The notes below the pieces were generated by a model. The model was given only the letters and a program-made list of their open reading frames with translations. It was not told where the DNA came from and searched no databases. A stretch of DNA of 64,000 nucleotides from Inia geoffrensis (Eukaryota; Chordata; Mammalia; Artiodactyla; Iniidae): the NCBI GenBank assembly GCA_036417435.1, contig CM070919.1, positions 29,203,318 through 29,267,317 of the forward strand, in the 5' to 3' direction. Both the position numbers and the translations under genes were made by a program. Shown one piece after another: positions 61,626-64,000 of the stretch (the stretch's first letter is position 1; each line of letters starts with the position of its first letter).

Positions 61626-61864
61626 CGACCCATCATGTTTTCATTAGAGGATGTGATGTGCCTCCCACTGTCGTCTGAAAAGGGTCCCAGAAAAGTCTTG
61701 ATCTTAGAAGAAGGGATGTGACTGGGAGTTAGTGAAGGAAGAGAAGTAAAAAGAGAAGTTGGAAATTATTTAATATTATCTCCAGAACTAGCTTTGTCTC
61801 TTTATTTACAATAAAGAACGGATGTTGATGCCGCTGGGAAGGACAAACAAGAATAAAAAGACTG

Positions 61865-62179
61865 AGACGTCCCTGGTGGCACAGTGGCTAAGAATCCACC
61901 TGTCAATGCGGGGGACACGGGTTCCACCCCTGGTCTGGGAAGATCCCACATGCCTCAGAGCAACTAAGCCCGTGCACCACAACTACTGAGCCTGTGCTCT
62001 ACAGCCCTCGAGCCACAACTACTGAGCCCACGTGCCACAACTACCGAGCCCATGTGCCAAACTACTGAGCCTGTGCTCTACAGCCCGTGCTCCGCAACAA
62101 GAGAAACCACCGCAATGAGAAGCCCACGCACTGCAATGAAGACCCATCGCAGCCAAAAATAAATAAATAAATTTATAAA
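61865..62179 (+). mobile_element. Long-form CHR SINE with an internal duplication
   Basis: It starts 'agacgtccctggtggcacag' and ends in an (AAATA)n tail. The 16-base duplication 'aagaataaaaagactg' at 61849-61864 and 62180-62195 is perfect. A 26-base segment beginning 'actactgagcctgtgctcta' appears at 61982-62007 and again, identical, at 62061-62086, so the body has an extra 79-base repeat. Confidence 0.95.
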
Positions 62180-62289
62180 AAGAATAAAAAGACTGGGTGG
62201 ACTCTGTCTCAAAGCATTTAAAAAAATAGTATTTGGAAATAAGCTGAAGGATGGGTTGCAACTGCAGGATGTCTGTGTATTTTAAAATC

Positions 62290-62720
62290 AACCCTTTCCA
62301 TGCAGCCGACAGGTGATGGCACTATGTAAATCGGAACCAGCCAACAATGACCAAATCAGCTGAGGGTCAGGTAGCTTGTTGTGCTGCCCATCAGATGCCC
62401 TCTGCCCGAATGTACTCATAGCCACAAACACAATGAAGCTGTCAGCGACGGCCACATGCTGCGCTTACTGGAACATGCAAATGCTGACACATTAAAAACT
62501 TTGCTTCCCTACATTTTGTTCTTGTGACAGCGCAAAAGCTGTGTCAACTGTGGCTTTCCATTTGCTTTGCACGTAAGCAAATGAATATAGGAGGGACAAT
62601 TATTCTATCATCTGTTGACTGTCAATTCTCACTGCTTGAAATGTAGAACTTACTTATCCACAATCAGAAAACTCCACTGCTAACGTGATTAGCTTAAGGC
62701 TATCGGAAACCAGTGTTTCA
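62290..62720. promoter_or_regulatory. Candidate conserved noncoding element
   Basis: A repeat-free block of about 430 bases. It contains a perfect octamer ATGCAAAT at 62475-62482 (POU-type site), several CAGATG/CATCTG E-box-like motifs, and clustered 'tttgctttgcacgtaagcaa' type sequence. It lies in a repeat-rich neighbourhood yet is itself clean, as conserved regulatory DNA often is. No frame of note. Confidence 0.3.
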
Positions 62721-62934
62721 AACAGGACCATGCCAAGCACACAGTAAGCTAGAGAATGTCAGATCTGTGACTAAAGTACTGAAATAAAATCTGTGTGACT
62801 GAGAACCTTGCTAACTCTCTTACTAAAACCCTCAAGTAAATGAGAGTTTACATGGAGTTCTTAAGATTTTGAGTGGATTTGTTTAAAATCAACATGTACA
62901 ACATCTATACTGATCTAAAAGTGATACTCATAAT

Positions 62935-63240
62935 ATAGCTAATAGTTGCACCATACTCACTGTGTGCCAGGCACTATTCTGAGCACTTTCTATCCCTCAG
63001 CTTACATAGTTCCCATAACAAACTTCTTTTTGGGGTATTATTGATGGAGGAACAGAGAGTTTATGTGTCCCACCCAAAGCAAGTGGCCATTCAGGGTCTT
63101 ACCCAGGCAGCATGGTTCCAATGTCACCTACATAATTTTATCCTCACTACATCTCTGTAAAGGAGTCTCTGACCTCATCTTTAATATGTGAAGAACTGCG
63201 ATCCTGAGATGGTTGGTGAGTGGCAGGGCTAGAGTTCAGA
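62935..63240 (-). repeat. Two adjacent MIR fragments
   Basis: 'tgtgccaggcactattctga', 'gagcactttct' and 'ccaaagcaagtggccattca' form one inverted MIR (62935-63115). 'cctgagatggttggtgagtg' with 'gcagggctagagttcagac' forms a second (about 63130-63240). Confidence 0.6.
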
Positions 63241-63835
63241 CACAGATATTACTATGCCAACCTCAGGTTCTCCCACCACATAACTGGGGCATCTCTTATA
63301 CAAATTGCATAATTCCAGTATAGAACAGCTACAAACAACAGTGATAATAAACACCAGCAAAGTCAAAGGGCTTCGACCAAAATCATAACATGTAACACGT
63401 AACCCTCCAAAGGCATATCCACTCTCAGCATTTACTGTCACTCTTGTCAATAGCAATTCTCATTTTTATATGATTTTCCTAACACTGTCTTACTTGAAAC
63501 TCTTCCCAATATAGATTCTTGAAATTTAGATACTCACAATTAAATGCATTTACTTTCCAAAGGAATAATAAAACTGGTGAAAATTAAAAGAACTGCTTCA
63601 TAGGTAAAAGTCACAACTCTTTTGGATTTGGGTTTCTCTAGGGTAAGTAAAACAAAGATGTGAGGAAAGGTACAGTGAAGGGAGAGGATATTTAGGAATT
63701 ATGCTGCATGTTTCCCTTAATTTTATCTTATCATTACATATGAAAGATGTATCTAATAATTATAAAGTTAATTTCTAAGTAGAATTAGACCTCTAGAATA
63801 AACATTCACATTTTTATTACATGGGACATATTACA
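63241..63835. other. Intergenic, no recognised feature
   Basis: A 75-codon minus-strand frame at 63229-63456 has no family resemblance. Confidence 0.45.
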
Positions 63836-63839
63836 GAGT

Positions 63840-63995
63840 AATTCTTTACTACATTCTTTCATTTGCTCTTGGCAACACTTTAATGAGTTATTCTGGGTAA
63901 AAATCATCATCCCCACTTTGTAGGTAATGAAGCTGAGCCCGAGGATGTTCAATAACTTATCCCTTGTAAAGCAAAGTGGTGAGAATGAGAACTGG
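63840..63995 (-). repeat. MIR SINE fragment
   Basis: 'ttgtaggtaatgaagctgag' and 'ataacttatcccttgtaaag', then 'gagaactgggtt', are the inverted MIR core and head. It runs to near the window edge. Confidence 0.6.
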
Positions 63996-64000
63996 GTTAG

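Noticed and set aside
61865..62179. CRISPR-like array from repeated 'actactgagcc' units
   Set aside because: Units are short, uneven and part of the SINE body; the genome is clearly mammalian and no cas-like gene exists.

Overview
This window reads as intergenic nuclear DNA from a mammal, almost certainly a cetacean. It is AT-rich and full of interspersed repeats, with no long open frame outside transposons. The diagnostic evidence is a set of nine tRNA-derived SINEs of the CHR type that begin 'ggcttccctggtggcgcag' and carry a B box 'ggttcgagccc'. They share the window with LINE-1 copies whose 3' UTR is typical of even-toed ungulates and whales. I see no intact cellular protein-coding gene, rRNA, functional tRNA gene, CRISPR array or operon.

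Layout. 1-13000: mostly old or unique sequence with one CHR SINE (4787-5050), a Tigger-like DNA transposon (5686-5920), possible LTR and L2 remnants, and scattered simple repeats. 13003-15832: a 5'-truncated L1 on the minus strand, with a recognisable target-site duplication. 15833-23750: unique DNA, an MLT1-type LTR (about 17893-18353), a HAL1/L1 ORF1-like fossil (about 18430-19500), a three-copy minisatellite and an exon-like segment. 23758-25240: an old L1 3' end on the plus strand, split by a younger CHR SINE. 25240-37040: largely unique, with two L1 3' ends (one carrying a 5' inversion), a CHR SINE and one conserved-looking noncoding block. 37040-42640: a nearly full-length but dead L1 with decayed ORF1 and ORF2. 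42640-50630: L1M, MLT1, three CHR SINEs, and an old minus-strand L1 split by a SINE. 50630-64000: two more CHR SINEs and a third in the last 2.2 kb, MIR and L2 fossils, a purine tract and more conserved-looking unique DNA.

Nothing here forms a cellular pathway. The elements interact only through their history: SINEs landed in older L1s, and L1 machinery presumably mobilised the SINEs. Their target duplications allow a relative insertion order to be read. The items most worth a second look are an unexplained 85-codon frame beside the first L1 (15959-16213), a cysteine-rich frame with one stop (56453-56746), two exon-like segments with good splice signals (23435-23514 and 36524-36622), a twin-primed L1 (30254-30794), a paired AP-1 motif (754-773), and two or three blocks that look like conserved noncoding elements. 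I found no convincing new biological system.
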